This document shows, piece by piece, positions 51,307-61,048 of a stretch of DNA of 64,000 nt. The DNA lies in the NCBI RefSeq assembly GCF_019977295.1, contig NZ_AP024651.1, forward strand, positions 2,976,001 to 3,040,000, written 5' to 3'. Position 1 is the stretch's first letter, and each line of letters starts with the position of its first letter. The notes below the pieces were generated by a model that made no database searches, had not been told where the DNA came from, and saw only the letters and a program-made list of their open reading frames with translations. The stretch comes from Arthrobacter sp. StoSoilB20. GTDB taxonomy: Bacteria; Actinomycetota; Actinomycetes; Actinomycetales; Micrococcaceae. The translations under genes and the position numbers were made by a program.

Positions 51307-53505
51307 CTATTTGTCGTTGTCCGACTTCGCTCCGAGCGTGGTCTTCTGAACCTGCATGAGGAACTCGACGTTGCTCTGCGTCTCCCGGATCTTGTTGGTC
51401 AGCAGCTCAAGGCTCTGCTGCTGCTCCAGGCCCGAAAGGACGCGGCGCAGCTTCCACATGATCTTGACTTCTTCAGGCGAGAGCAGGTTCTCTTCGCGGC
51501 GCGTGCCGGACGCGTTGACGTCCACGGCCGGGAAGATGCGCTTGTCTGCCAGCTGGCGGGACAAGCGGAGCTCCATGTTGCCTGTGCCCTTGAACTCTTC
51601 GAAGATCACTTCGTCCATCTTGGAGCCGGTCTCGACGAGGGCCGTTGCCAGGATGGTCAGTGAGCCGCCGTTTTCGATGTTGCGTGCAGCACCGAAGAAG
51701 CGCTTGGGCGGGTACAGGGCTGCGGAGTCCACACCACCGGACAGGATTCGGCCGGAGGCCGGTGCTGCCAGGTTGTAGGCGCGGCCCAGGCGGGTCATGG
51801 AGTCCAGGAGGACTACAACGTCCATGCCCATTTCAACGAGGCGCTTGGCGCGTTCGATGGAAAGTTCGGCAACCGTGGTGTGGTCATCTGCGGGGCGGTC
51901 GAAGGTGGAAGCAATGACCTCACCCTTGACGGTGCGCTGCATGTCCGTAACTTCTTCGGGACGTTCGTCAACCAGAACCATCATGAGGTGAACCTCAGGA
52001 TTGTTGGTGGTGATGGCGTTCGCGATCGACTGCAGGATGAGCGTCTTACCGGCCTTCGGCGGGGAGACGATCAGGCCACGCTGGCCCTTGCCGATCGGGG
52101 CCACGAGGTCAATGACACGCGGGCCGATCTTCTTGGGGTCAGTTTCAAGGCGGAGGCGCTCGGACGGGTACAGCGGCACGAGCTTGGCGAACTCGACCCG
52201 GTCCTTGAGTTCTTCCGGAGTCTTGCCGTTGACGGAAGTGACGCGAACCAGCGCGTTGAACTTCTGGCGGGCTGACTGCTGGCTGCGGTCTTCGCCGTCG
52301 CGGGGTGCACGGATGGCGCCGACGACGGCGTCGCCCTTGCGGAGGTTGTACTTCTTGACCTGTGCCAGGGAAACGTAGACATCGTTTGCCCCGGGGAGGT
52401 AACCGGACGTACGGATGAACGCGTAGTTCTCCAGAACGTCCAGGATGCCTGCTACGGGCAGCAGGACGTCGTCCTCGGTGACCTCGACGTCGTCGACGTC
52501 CGGACCCTGCGCGCGGCCACGGCGACGTTCGTTGCGGTCGCGGAAACGGTCGCTGCGGGTGTTCCCGTCGCGGCTGTCCTGACCTCCCCGGCGATCGTTG
52601 CGGTCGTTCTGGTCGTTGCGGTCACGACGGTTGCGGCGGTTGCGGCGGTTGCCGGTGTCGTCGCCGTCGTTGTTGTCCTCACGCCGGCCACGGGTGTTCT
52701 CACGCCGTTCGCGCTGCTCGCCCGAATCGGGCTGCTCGGTGCGGTCGGTGCGCTGCTCACGCTGCTCGGTGCGGTCGGTGCGCTGCTCACGCTGTTCGGC
52801 GCGGTCGGTGCGCTGCTCACGCTGTTCCGTGCGGTCGGTGCGCTGCTCACGCTGCTCGGCGCGATCGGTGCGCTGCTCACGCTGCTCGGCGGCAGGTGCT
52901 TCGGCTGCTTCAGCGGGTGCTGCAGCAGCTTCGCCGCGGCGGCGGTTGCGGGTACGGGGCTGGCGACGCTCGGTGCCGGTCTCCCCCGCTTCAGGCGTTG
53001 CCGGAGCTTCGACAACCGGCGCAGCTGCGTTTTCAGCAGGCGCAGCCGTGTTTTCGGCAGGTGCAGCAGCGGCTACGACACCGTCGCTGGTAGCGCGGCG
53101 GCTACGGCCACGGGCACGTCCGCGGGGAGCATCCTGGGCCGGAGCCTCGGAAGCTGCATCCGCAGCGGCACTGTTTTCGGCAGCCTTGCCCTTGGTCTCC
53201 GCTGCAGCCTTGGTTTCCACTGCCGGGGCTTCCTTGGCCGCCGAGGTGGAACCCTTTGCCTGGGCACTGGCCCTGGCAGGTGCCTTGGTAGTGGAGGTTC
53301 CGGCACGGTGGGCGGAAATGGCGGTAACCAGATCCCCCTTGCGCATCCGCGATCCCCCAGAGATGCCCAGCTGGCTCGCGAGAGCCTGAAGCTGGGCGAG
53401 CTTAAGGCCTGCAAGGCCGCTGCTCTTGGTGGTTGCTGCCGTTGACGACTCAGCAGCAGAAGATGTTGTGTCCACAGCTGAAGCCAGCTCAGTGGTTTCT
53501 GTCAC
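51307..53505 (-). CDS. rho: Transcription termination factor Rho with expanded N-terminus
   Basis: 732 aa against 419 in E. coli. The N-terminal ~40-65 is the Rho N-domain helix bundle (AGLKLAQLQALASQLGI). Residues ~66-330 are an Ala/Glu/Arg/Asp-rich insertion with a 10-residue tandem repeat, as is common in high-GC actinobacteria. The RNA-binding cold-shock-like domain (LDVLENYAFIRTSGYLPG) and the ATPase (SPPKAGKTLILQSIA Walker A, VVLLDSMTRLGRAYN Walker B) follow. The GTG start (53503-53505) has AAGGA six bases upstream. rpmE, the usual neighbour in M. tuberculosis, is absent downstream. Confidence 0.97.
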   Translation of the reverse strand: MTETTELASAVDTTSSAAESSTAATTKSSGLAGLKLAQLQALASQLGISGGSRMRKGDLVTAISAHRAGTSTTKAPARASAQAKGSTSAAKEAPAVETKAAAETKGKAAENSAAADAASEAPAQDAPRGRARGRSRRATSDGVVAAAAPAENTAAPAENAAAPVVEAPATPEAGETGTERRQPRTRNRRRGEAAAAPAEAAEAPAAEQREQRTDRAEQREQRTDRTEQREQRTDRAEQREQRTDRTEQREQRTDRTEQPDSGEQRERRENTRGRREDNNDGDDTGNRRNRRNRRDRNDQNDRNDRRGGQDSRDGNTRSDRFRDRNERRRGRAQGPDVDDVEVTEDDVLLPVAGILDVLENYAFIRTSGYLPGANDVYVSLAQVKKYNLRKGDAVVGAIRAPRDGEDRSQQSARQKFNALVRVTSVNGKTPEELKDRVEFAKLVPLYPSERLRLETDPKKIGPRVIDLVAPIGKGQRGLIVSPPKAGKTLILQSIANAITTNNPEVHLMMVLVDERPEEVTDMQRTVKGEVIASTFDRPADDHTTVAELSIERAKRLVEMGMDVVVLLDSMTRLGRAYNLAAPASGRILSGGVDSAALYPPKRFFGAARNIENGGSLTILATALVETGSKMDEVIFEEFKGTGNMELRLSRQLADKRIFPAVDVNASGTRREENLLSPEEVKIMWKLRRVLSGLEQQQSLELLTNKIRETQSNVEFLMQVQKTTLGAKSDNDK
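52731..52890. repeat. 30-bp minisatellite inside rho
   Basis: Five full 30-bp units (52741-52770, 52771-52800, 52801-52830, 52831-52860, 52861-52890) and one 10-bp partial unit at 52731-52740 encode EQREQRTDRT/A repeats of Rho residues ~206-258 on the minus strand. The 30-bp period keeps the frame. Confidence 0.95.
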
Positions 53506-53809
53506 GAAGGATCCTTCCCCCTCGACGGCGTCCAGAGCGAGAGCTGGACGCGATGATTTGTTCTGGGCTGCAGTTCAGATCTGCAGCCGGTGATTTCGGC
53601 CGTGCCTGATGGATTGTGGCCAACAGGGCCGGATACTGATCGTCATCACTGGAGCCGGTGACCCGGACAGCCGGCTGCTTTTTCAGGGAACAGAGAGAAT
53701 TCTCGGCACCTGAGACAGGCCGGAAAGAGACGACACCACCAACGTTGGCACAGTTGACGAAAGGTACGGCGAAACACCGAGATCCAAAATCAGGGAACTG
53801 CCCGCGGCT
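53506..53809 (-). promoter_or_regulatory. 304-bp rho leader/thrB gap with two hairpins
   Basis: Gap between thrB (stop 53810) and rho (start 53505), with no credible gene. It has two stems near the rho start: CGTCCAG/CTGGACG (53529-53535 with 53544-53550) and GGCTGCAG/CTGCAGCC (53566-53573 with 53581-53588). Rho leaders in other bacteria are autoregulated by attenuation, and such a role here is inferred. No good -35/-10 pair was found. Confidence 0.4.
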
Positions 53810-54784
53810 TTACCGGCGGTGCACTTCCACTCTAGCACCTTGAACGTCCACAGCCAGCGTCATCACGCGCCAGCCAATCCCGGGTGTGTTGGACTCCGTG
53901 TAGGACCCAATGAATTCCTCGACAACGGCGGCTTCGCCAGGACCGTTGGCCAGCACCATGACAGTGGGACCTGCGCCGGAAACAACGGCCGCATGGCCGG
54001 CAGAACGAAGAGCCGAGATGAGGTCGGCGCTGGGGCGCATGGCCTGTGCCCTGTAGCTCTGGTGGAGGTAGTCCTCGGTAGCGGGCAACAGAAAGGCCGG
54101 CTGCGAGGTGAGCGCGTGGATCAGCAGTGCAGCACGTCCGGAATTCATGGCAGCAGCATGATGGCCCACTGAAGCGGGGAGTAACCCACGTGCAGTCTCC
54201 GTGGACAATTCAAAGTCCGGGACTGCGACTACCGGGATGACCGAAGGAGCAACGTCTGCTTTGGTACTGCTGTACTGCTCGCTGTCCTGCCAGGACAGCG
54301 CCAGTCCGCCGAAAATGGCGGGTGCGACGTTGTCCGGGTGGCCCTCCATCTCGCTGGTCAATTGAAGGATCCAGTCGCGATCCTTCCGCGATCCCTCCGG
54401 CACCAAGGCATTGGCGGCCGTCACTGCGGCCACTACGGCAGAAGCCGATGATCCGAGGCCACGACCATGGGGATTGACATTGTCCGCGGTGATTTTCAGT
54501 CCGGAGTGCTGGTAACCAAGGCGATCCAAGGCAAGATCAATGGCGCGCACCACCAGGTGGCTGGAATCCCGGGGAAGGGTTTCGGCGCCCTCACCGGAGA
54601 GCTCGAATTCAAGCTCTCCGGTGCTCAGGGTTTCTACCGTCAAGGTGTCGTAAATAGACAAGGCCAGGCCAAGGCTGTCGTAGCCAGGGCCCAGATTGGC
54701 GCTTGTACCGGGGACCTTGACCGTCAGCCGCTGGCCTGCCGCGACGAACGCACGATCAGTCGCGGTGGGCTGCGTTGATTCCAC
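53810..54784 (-). CDS. thrB: Homoserine kinase
   Basis: 324 aa GHMP kinase making O-phosphohomoserine. The ATP loop is NPHGRGLGSSASAVVAAVTA (GLGSSAS), with KVPGTSANLGPGYDSLGLAL at the N-terminus and VSGAGPTVMVLANG at the C-terminus. The start is GTG. It is last of the hom-thrC-thrB operon, starting 2 bp after the thrC stop. Confidence 0.96.
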   Translation of the reverse strand: MESTQPTATDRAFVAAGQRLTVKVPGTSANLGPGYDSLGLALSIYDTLTVETLSTGELEFELSGEGAETLPRDSSHLVVRAIDLALDRLGYQHSGLKITADNVNPHGRGLGSSASAVVAAVTAANALVPEGSRKDRDWILQLTSEMEGHPDNVAPAIFGGLALSWQDSEQYSSTKADVAPSVIPVVAVPDFELSTETARGLLPASVGHHAAAMNSGRAALLIHALTSQPAFLLPATEDYLHQSYRAQAMRPSADLISALRSAGHAAVVSGAGPTVMVLANGPGEAAVVEEFIGSYTESNTPGIGWRVMTLAVDVQGARVEVHRR

Positions 54785-54786
54785 TC

Positions 54787-55890
54787 TTATTTTTCTTCCA
54801 GTCCCAGTTCTGCGGCAACGGTGACGACGTCGTTGGGCACCTTGACGGGCTGGACATCATGGCCATCCTCGGTGCGGAGAGCCCATTGCGGGTCCTTGAG
54901 GCCGTGACCGGTAACCGTGATGACGATGGTCTTTCCCGAAGGAACCTCGCCTGCAGCATGCTTCTTGATCAGGCCTGCGACGCCGGCCGCTGAGCCGGGT
55001 TCGACGAAGACACCTTCCTTGGCTGACAGCCAGCGGTGGGCTGCAAGGATTTCCTCGTCCGTGACGGCCTCAATCAGTCCACCGGATTCGTCGCGGGCAG
55101 CAACAGCCGTGTCCCATGAGGCGGGGTTGCCGATGCGGATGGCGGTTGCGATGGTGTCCGGTTCGGTGATCGGATGTCCGGCGACGAACGGTGCCGCGCC
55201 TGCAGCCTGGAAACCCCACATGATGGGCGTCTTGGTTGCGACGGCCGGCAGGGTTCCGTTGGCGGTCTCGAAGGGCGCGGAGTACTCCTTGTAGCCCTTC
55301 CAGTAGGCGCTGATGTTGCCGGCATTTCCAACTGGCAGCACATGGATGTCCGGAGCATCACCGAGCGAATCGACGATCTCGAAAGCACCTGTCTTCTGGC
55401 CCTGGATGCGGGCAGGGTTGACCGAGTTGACCAGGAATACCGGGTAGGACTCGCCGAGCTTACGGGCAATATCCAAGCAGTTGTCGAAGTTGCCGTCGAC
55501 CTGCAGCAAAGTAGCGCCGTGGGCGATAGCCTGGCTCAGTTTGCCCATGGAGATTTTGCCTTCGGGAACCAGCACCGCGCACTTCAGGCCCGCAGCAGTG
55601 GCGTAGGCAGCTGCAGAGGCGGAGGTGTTTCCGGTGGAAGCGCAGACCACTGCCTTGGCTCCGGCTTCAACTGCCGCTGTCATGGCCATGGTCATGCCGC
55701 GGTCCTTGAAGGATCCCGTGGGATTCATGCCTTCAACCTTGAGGTACACCTCGGAGCCTGTGAGCTCGGAGAGCTGCCGGGCGTGGACCAAGGGCGTTCC
55801 GCCCTCACCGAGGGTAATGACCTTGGTGGCTTCCGTTACAGGCAAGCGATCAGCGTATTCGCGGATTACTCCGCGCCATTGGTGAGCCAC
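54787..55890 (-). CDS. thrC: Threonine synthase
   Basis: 367 aa PLP enzyme converting O-phosphohomoserine to threonine. The Schiff-base Lys is in [13 protein letters not shown] (about K62). [13 protein letters not shown] binds the phosphate, and [20 protein letters not shown] is the PLP phosphate loop. The GTG start abuts the hom stop codon with no gap, so the two are coupled. Confidence 0.96.
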   Translation of the reverse strand: MAHQWRGVIREYADRLPVTEATKVITLGEGGTPLVHARQLSELTGSEVYLKVEGMNPTGSFKDRGMTMAMTAAVEAGAKAVVCASTGNTSASAAAYATAAGLKCAVLVPEGKISMGKLSQAIAHGATLLQVDGNFDNCLDIARKLGESYPVFLVNSVNPARIQGQKTGAFEIVDSLGDAPDIHVLPVGNAGNISAYWKGYKEYSAPFETANGTLPAVATKTPIMWGFQAAGAAPFVAGHPITEPDTIATAIRIGNPASWDTAVAARDESGGLIEAVTDEEILAAHRWLSAKEGVFVEPGSAAGVAGLIKKHAAGEVPSGKTIVITVTGHGLKDPQWALRTEDGHDVQPVKVPNDVVTVAAELGLEEK

Positions 55891-57207
55891 TTAGACTCCT
55901 TCTACCCGCAGTACGGATGTCACAGAATTGATGACGTCCAGGCCCTTGACGGCCTCGACGGTTGCTGCGAGTGCAGCTTCGGATGCACGGTGCGTCACGA
56001 TCTTGAGCTCAGCCGAGGCCACGTTCGACCCGGAGTCGCGGTGGATCGTCTGACGCATGATCTCGATGGAGACGCCGTTTTCCGCAAAGATATGGGCGAT
56101 CCGGGCCAGAACACCGGCCTGGTCGGCGACGTCCAAGCCGATGTAGTAGCTCGTGGTGGAGGCGTCGATGGCCAGGGCCGGGACGTGTCCGGTGGTGGTT
56201 TCCGTGCGGCCGGGACCGCCCAGGACCAATCGGCGTGCTGCGGAAACGAGGTCACCCAGAACGGCAGAGGCCGTGGGGGTTCCGCCTGCACCCTGGCCGT
56301 AGAACATCAGTTCACCGGCGTTCTCTGCCTCGATGAAGACGGCGTTGAAGGCGCCACGCACCGCTGCCAGCGGGTGTTCGCGGGGCAGGAGTGTGGGATG
56401 GACGCGTACTGAAATGCCACTGCCGTTGTCGGAGGAGTCGATCTTTTCGGCAATCGCCAGCAGTTTGATGACGAATCCGGCTTCCTTGGCAGAAGCGATA
56501 TCAGCGGCGCTGACCTTGGTGATGCCTTCGCAGTACACATCGTCCAGGGAGAAACGGGTGTGGAAGGACAGCGAAGCCAGGATGGCCGCCTTGGCTGCTG
56601 CGTCATGGCCCTCGACGTCGGCAGTCGGGTCCGCTTCGGCGTAACCGAGGCGCTGGGCTTCGGCCAAGGCGTCGGCGAACTGCGCTCCAGTGGTGTCCAT
56701 TTGGTCAAGGATGAAGTTGGTGGTTCCGTTGACGATGCCGAGGACCCGGGTGATGCGATCGCCGGACAAGCTGTCACGGATGGGACGCAGGATGGGGATG
56801 GCCCCGGCCACTGCGGCCTCGTAAGACAACTGGACCCCGGCCTTGTCGGCCTCTTCGTACAGGGTCGGTCCGTCCTGCGCCAACAGGGCCTTGTTGCCGG
56901 TGACAACGCAGGCGCCGTTTTGGATCGCCGTCAGGATCAGCGAACGCGCCGGCTCAATGCCACCCATCAGTTCGATGACGAGGTCGGCATCCTTGACCAG
57001 GGTGTCGGCATCGGTGGTAAAGAGTTCACGGGGCAGCTCGACGTCACGCGGAGCATCGATGGTGCGCACGGCGATCCCGGACAGTTCCAGGCGGGCGCCG
57101 CTGCGGGCAGCAAGGGCCTCGGCGTCGTCAATCAGAATCCGCGCGACCTGGGCCCCAACGTTGCCACAGCCCAGCAGGGCCACCTTCAAGGTTCGCACTT
57201 CAGACAT
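55891..57207 (-). CDS. hom: Homoserine dehydrogenase
   Basis: 438 aa. It reduces aspartate semialdehyde to homoserine. The N-terminal VALLGCGNVGAQVARIL binds NAD(P), the catalytic part has GGTPTASAVLGDLVSA, and a C-terminal ACT domain (YYIGLDVADQAGVLARIA, residues ~355-438) allows threonine feedback inhibition. Its start lies in the end of lysA (8-bp overlap), so lysA-hom-thrC-thrB form one transcript. Confidence 0.97.
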   Translation of the reverse strand: MSEVRTLKVALLGCGNVGAQVARILIDDAEALAARSGARLELSGIAVRTIDAPRDVELPRELFTTDADTLVKDADLVIELMGGIEPARSLILTAIQNGACVVTGNKALLAQDGPTLYEEADKAGVQLSYEAAVAGAIPILRPIRDSLSGDRITRVLGIVNGTTNFILDQMDTTGAQFADALAEAQRLGYAEADPTADVEGHDAAAKAAILASLSFHTRFSLDDVYCEGITKVSAADIASAKEAGFVIKLLAIAEKIDSSDNGSGISVRVHPTLLPREHPLAAVRGAFNAVFIEAENAGELMFYGQGAGGTPTASAVLGDLVSAARRLVLGGPGRTETTTGHVPALAIDASTTSYYIGLDVADQAGVLARIAHIFAENGVSIEIMRQTIHRDSGSNVASAELKIVTHRASEAALAATVEAVKGLDVINSVTSVLRVEGV

Positions 57208-58672
57208 TCGCCACTCCCATGTCGCGGTTCAAGAGATCTTCTTCGGTTTCCCCGCGGACAATCAGCCGGGCAGCTCCGTCGCGTACAGCGACAACGCCAG
57301 GCCGTGCCAGGTAGTTGTAATTGCTGGAGAGGGCCCAGCAGTAGGCGCCGGTACCCGGTACTGCGAGCAAATCACCGGCTGCCACATCCGCGGGCAGATA
57401 TACATCTCTAACAACTATGTCGCCGCTCTCGCAATGTTTGCCCACTACGCGGGACAGCTGCGGAGCCGCCGAGGAGTCACGCGAGGCCAAAATGGCCGAA
57501 TAATCCGCGTCGTACAGCACTGGACGGGCGTTATCGCTCATCCCGCCGTCCACCGACACATACCGGCGCGGATGCGTAACGTTCTTGTGTTCGTCTTCAG
57601 CCCCTGGGGCGTCGACACGGACGGTTTTAAGCGTGCCCACTTCATACAGGGTGAACGTGGTGCTGCCGACAATGGCGCGACCGGGTTCGATGGAGATGCG
57701 CGGCGGCTTGATGTCCAGTTCAGCGCACGTCGAACGCACGACGGCGGCCATGGCCTCTGCGATCTCCGCTGGCGGGCGGGGCGTGTCAACAGGGGTATAG
57801 GCGATGCCGTAGCCGCCACCGAGGTCCAATTCCGGCAAGACGATGGAGTACTTGGCTTGCATGGCGGCAAGGAAGCCCAGAAGCTTCTCCGCTGCAACGG
57901 CAAAACCGTCCGGCTCAAAGATCTGCGAGCCGATGTGGCAGTGCAGGCCCAGCAATTCGATGCCCGGGTAGGAGGTGGCTGCTGCCACAGCTTCCTCGGC
58001 TGCTGAAAGGCCGGCTTCTTCCGTGGAGTCCTCAGCCATGGACAGACCGAACTTCTGGTCCTCGTGGGCCGTGGCGATGAACTCATGGGTGTGGGCATGG
58101 ACGCCGGGAGTCAGGCGCAGCATGACCTTGGCAGCCTCGCCGCGGCTCGAAGCTGCCTTGGCAACGCGCTCGAGTTCGTCGAGGCTGTCCACAACGATCC
58201 TGCCCAGCTTCATGTCCAGGGCGCGATTGATCTCGGCGTCGGACTTGTTGTTGCCGTGCAACCCGAGGTTGGAGCCATCAATTCCAGCGCGGGCAGCGAC
58301 AGCGAGTTCGCCTCCGGAACACGTATCCAGGCGCAGGCCCTCTTCCGCCACCCAGCTGGCCACAGCGGTGCACAGGAAGGACTTTCCTGCATAGTAGACA
58401 TCCACTCCCCCGCAGATGTCAGCGAAGGCGGCATCGAAGGCATCCTTGAAAGCCCTGGCCCGTGCACGGAAGTCCGATTCGCTCATGACGAACAGCGGAG
58501 TTCCGAACTGCTCCTTGAGCTCACTGACGGAGACGCCTTCAACGGTGACCTCGCCGGCGTCGTTCTTTTCAACCCCGGCAGCCCACATGGGCGCTTGAAG
58601 TGCGTTGAGGTCCCCTGGGACGGCCAACCATTCGGGGGCAAGCGGAGAAGCGTGATCAGCGGCTGTGTTCAT
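57200..58672 (-). CDS. lysA: Diaminopimelate decarboxylase
   Basis: 490 aa fold-type III PLP enzyme making lysine from meso-DAP. The Lys of DVYYAGKSFLC binds PLP. LGLHCHIGSQI, LDLGGGYGIAY and GKHCESGDIVVRDVYLP (active-site Cys from the second subunit) are all present. The ATG at 58670-58672 is chosen, and the longer frame upstream is argS antisense. It lies 4 bp downstream of the argS stop, the same order as in M. tuberculosis. Confidence 0.96.
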   Translation of the reverse strand: MNTAADHASPLAPEWLAVPGDLNALQAPMWAAGVEKNDAGEVTVEGVSVSELKEQFGTPLFVMSESDFRARARAFKDAFDAAFADICGGVDVYYAGKSFLCTAVASWVAEEGLRLDTCSGGELAVAARAGIDGSNLGLHGNNKSDAEINRALDMKLGRIVVDSLDELERVAKAASSRGEAAKVMLRLTPGVHAHTHEFIATAHEDQKFGLSMAEDSTEEAGLSAAEEAVAAATSYPGIELLGLHCHIGSQIFEPDGFAVAAEKLLGFLAAMQAKYSIVLPELDLGGGYGIAYTPVDTPRPPAEIAEAMAAVVRSTCAELDIKPPRISIEPGRAIVGSTTFTLYEVGTLKTVRVDAPGAEDEHKNVTHPRRYVSVDGGMSDNARPVLYDADYSAILASRDSSAAPQLSRVVGKHCESGDIVVRDVYLPADVAAGDLLAVPGTGAYCWALSSNYNYLARPGVVAVRDGAARLIVRGETEEDLLNRDMGVANV

Positions 58673-58676
58673 TGCC

Positions 58677-60341
58677 CTACATCCGTTCCGGCGCCGAGAC
58701 GCCCAGCAGTTCGAGTCCGTTGGCAAGTACCTGGCTGGTGGCGTCATTGAGCCAAAGCCGGGTGCGGTTCACGTCCAGGACGGGATCATCACCCTGCGGC
58801 GATACCCGGCAGGCGTCGTACCAACGGTGATAGGCCCCGGCGATGACCTCAAGGTGGCGTGCCACCCGGTGTGGCTCGCGCAGCTCGGCGGCCTTGGCCA
58901 CGATGGACGGGTAACTGCCCAGGTAGGAAAGGAGCTCGTTTTCCGTGGGGTGATCCAGGAGCGAGGCGTCGAAGGCATCCACGCCATCAACCTGGCGCTC
59001 CACTCCGGCCTCGGCCGCGTTGCGTGCTGTGCCGCGGGAACGGGCGTGGGCGTACTGGACATAGAACACAGGATTCTCGTTGCTGTGCTTCTTCAGCAGT
59101 TCCGGATCCAACGTCAGAGGTGAGTCGGCGGGGAAACGCGCCAGGGAATAGCGGACAGCGTCTTTGCCGAGCCAGGAAATAAGGTCCTTGAGCTCGATGA
59201 TGTTGCCCGCACGCTTGGACAGCTTTGCGCCGTTGACCGAGACCAACTGGCCGATGAGGACCTCGATGTTGACCTCCGGGTCATCGCCGGCACAGGCTGC
59301 AATGGCCTTGAGCCGGTTGATGTATCCATGGTGGTCCGCGCCGAGGAGGTAAATCTTCTCGGTAAATCCGCGGTCCTTCTTCGAAAGGTAGTAGGCAGCG
59401 TCCGCGGCGAAGTAGGTGGGTTCGCCATTGGCGCGGATCATGACGCGGTCTTTGTCGTCACCGAAGTCCGTGGTGCGCAGCCATACGGCATCGCCGTCGT
59501 CAAAGACGTGGCCCTGTTCGCGAAGGCGGGAGACGGCTGATTCGATCGCACCGGCGTCGTGCAGTTCCTTCTCCGAGAAGAAGACATCGAAGTGGACACC
59601 AAATTCCGCCAGGGTGGTCTTGATATCGGCCATCTGCGCCTCATAGGCAGCAGCACGGATCACCGGCAGGGCGGCCTCATCCGTCAGTTCACGGATGTCC
59701 GGGTGCGCCTTGAGGACTTCGTCGCCAAGTTCGCGGATGTATTCACCGGGATATCCGCCCTCGGGCACCCCGCGGCCGTGCAGGCGGGAGAGGACCGAGT
59801 TGGCGAAGACGTTCATCTGCGAGCCGGCGTCGTTGATGTAGTACTCAGCGGTGACGTCGGCGCCGGAAGCACGCAGGACACGGGCAATCGCATCACCAAG
59901 TGCGGCCCAACGGGTGTGCCCGATGTGCAGCGGCCCTGTGGGGTTCGCCGAGACGAACTCCATGTTCACCACGCGGCCTGCGAGCGCCTGGTTGGTTCCG
60001 TAGCTGGTTCCGGCCTCGACGATGGCTTTGGCAAGGGCGCCGGCAGTGGCGGCATCCACAGTGATGTTGAGGAATCCGGGACCTGCGATCTCCACGCCGC
60101 TGACGCCGGGAATGCCTTGCAGATGGTTGCTGAGGATACCGGCGAATTCGCGCGGATTCATGCCTGCCTGCTTGGAGAGCTGGAGGGCGATGTTGGTGGC
60201 CCAGTCTCCATGATCCCGGTTCTTGGGTCGCTCCACCCGCACGGATTCGGGCACGGCAGATTCCGTCAAGGCGATTTCGCCGCTGGAGACGGCGTCCTTA
60301 AGGCAGGCGGATATGGCAGCAGAGAGTTCTTCGGGAGTCAC
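58677..60341 (-). CDS. argS: Arginyl-tRNA synthetase
   Basis: 554 aa class I synthetase. The HIGH motif is PTGPLHIGHTRWAALGD. The KMSKS motif is the degenerate NGAKLSKRAGN. The C-terminal anticodon-binding helical domain ends LELLGVSAPERM. The first ~100 residues form the Arg-tRNA synthetase N-domain. The GTG start (60339-60341) is in good context. It heads the argS-lysA-hom-thrC-thrB run. Confidence 0.97.
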   Translation of the reverse strand: MTPEELSAAISACLKDAVSSGEIALTESAVPESVRVERPKNRDHGDWATNIALQLSKQAGMNPREFAGILSNHLQGIPGVSGVEIAGPGFLNITVDAATAGALAKAIVEAGTSYGTNQALAGRVVNMEFVSANPTGPLHIGHTRWAALGDAIARVLRASGADVTAEYYINDAGSQMNVFANSVLSRLHGRGVPEGGYPGEYIRELGDEVLKAHPDIRELTDEAALPVIRAAAYEAQMADIKTTLAEFGVHFDVFFSEKELHDAGAIESAVSRLREQGHVFDDGDAVWLRTTDFGDDKDRVMIRANGEPTYFAADAAYYLSKKDRGFTEKIYLLGADHHGYINRLKAIAACAGDDPEVNIEVLIGQLVSVNGAKLSKRAGNIIELKDLISWLGKDAVRYSLARFPADSPLTLDPELLKKHSNENPVFYVQYAHARSRGTARNAAEAGVERQVDGVDAFDASLLDHPTENELLSYLGSYPSIVAKAAELREPHRVARHLEVIAGAYHRWYDACRVSPQGDDPVLDVNRTRLWLNDATSQVLANGLELLGVSAPERM

Positions 60342-60558
60342 GCATCTAGCCTACCGGGGGCCTGCAAAGTCGCGGAATTGGGGGTTCCTTATGTGGATAG
60401 TCACGTCACGGGCGGGGCACAGCCATGAGAGCCCGGTGGCACAGACTGAACCATTACGCTGAATTCAACGTTGTGAACACGTAGGAGGCGGCCTGGTCCG
60501 CCCTCCTGCGAGCACCAGCCCCATGACCGATTCTTGTCCAGTTGAAACGAGCAGAACC

Positions 60559-61044
60559 ATGACTACGCCACTCCGCAAGAGCATTTACGCCGGATTTGCC
60601 GGCCTCTCCCTCATCGGTGCCGTGGCCGCCTGCGCCCCTTCTTCGCAATCGCCGGCCGCCGAATCCACGCCGGCTGCCGAAAACGGCGGTCAGGCGAGCA
60701 CCACAAGCCCCACCTCTTCTTCGTCCGGCTCAGCCGCGGCGGGAACATCCACCTATAAGGACGGTACCTACAGCGCCGACGGCACGTACACCTCCCCCAA
60801 CGGCCAGGAGACCGTTGGCGTGGAATTGACGTTGGCCGGTGACAAAGTTTCAGCAGTCAACATCACCACCCACCCCTCAAACCCCAACACCAAGAAGTTC
60901 CAAGGCGAGTTCGCTGGCGGAATCTCGGCACAGATTGTCGGCAAGAACATCGATGAACTGAACGTCTCCAAGGTGGCCGGCTCCTCCTTGACCTCCGGCG
61001 GCTTCAATGACGCCGTGGAACAGATCAAGTCCCAGGCCAAGTAG
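60559..61044 (+). CDS. FMN-binding domain lipoprotein (extracytoplasmic flavoprotein)
   Basis: 161 aa. A lipoprotein signal peptide ends at the lipobox LIGAVAAC (Cys25). A Ser/Thr/Ala-rich linker (~26-62) leads to an RnfG/NqrC-type FMN-binding domain (KDGTYSADGTYTSPNGQE and KFQGEFAGGISAQIVG). The C-terminal GSSLTSGGFNDAVEQIK matches the ApbE flavinylation motif with Thr145 as the probable FMN acceptor. It is followed 4 bp later by apbE. It probably carries electrons on the outer face of the membrane. The ATG at 60559 is used. Confidence 0.88.
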   Translation: MTTPLRKSIYAGFAGLSLIGAVAACAPSSQSPAAESTPAAENGGQASTTSPTSSSSGSAAAGTSTYKDGTYSADGTYTSPNGQETVGVELTLAGDKVSAVNITTHPSNPNTKKFQGEFAGGISAQIVGKNIDELNVSKVAGSSLTSGGFNDAVEQIKSQAK

Positions 61045-61048
61045 CACC

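Noticed and set aside
52731..52890. CRISPR-like array
   Set aside because: The 30-bp units are contiguous with no spacers and are translated as part of Rho.
52598..53389. Plus-strand Arg/Ser/Cys-rich frame of 263 aa
   Set aside because: Mirror image of the rho repeats and low-complexity N-terminus, not a gene.
55174..56412. Plus-strand 412-aa frame spanning thrC and hom
   Set aside because: Crosses the junction of two coupled genes on the other strand and has no motif.
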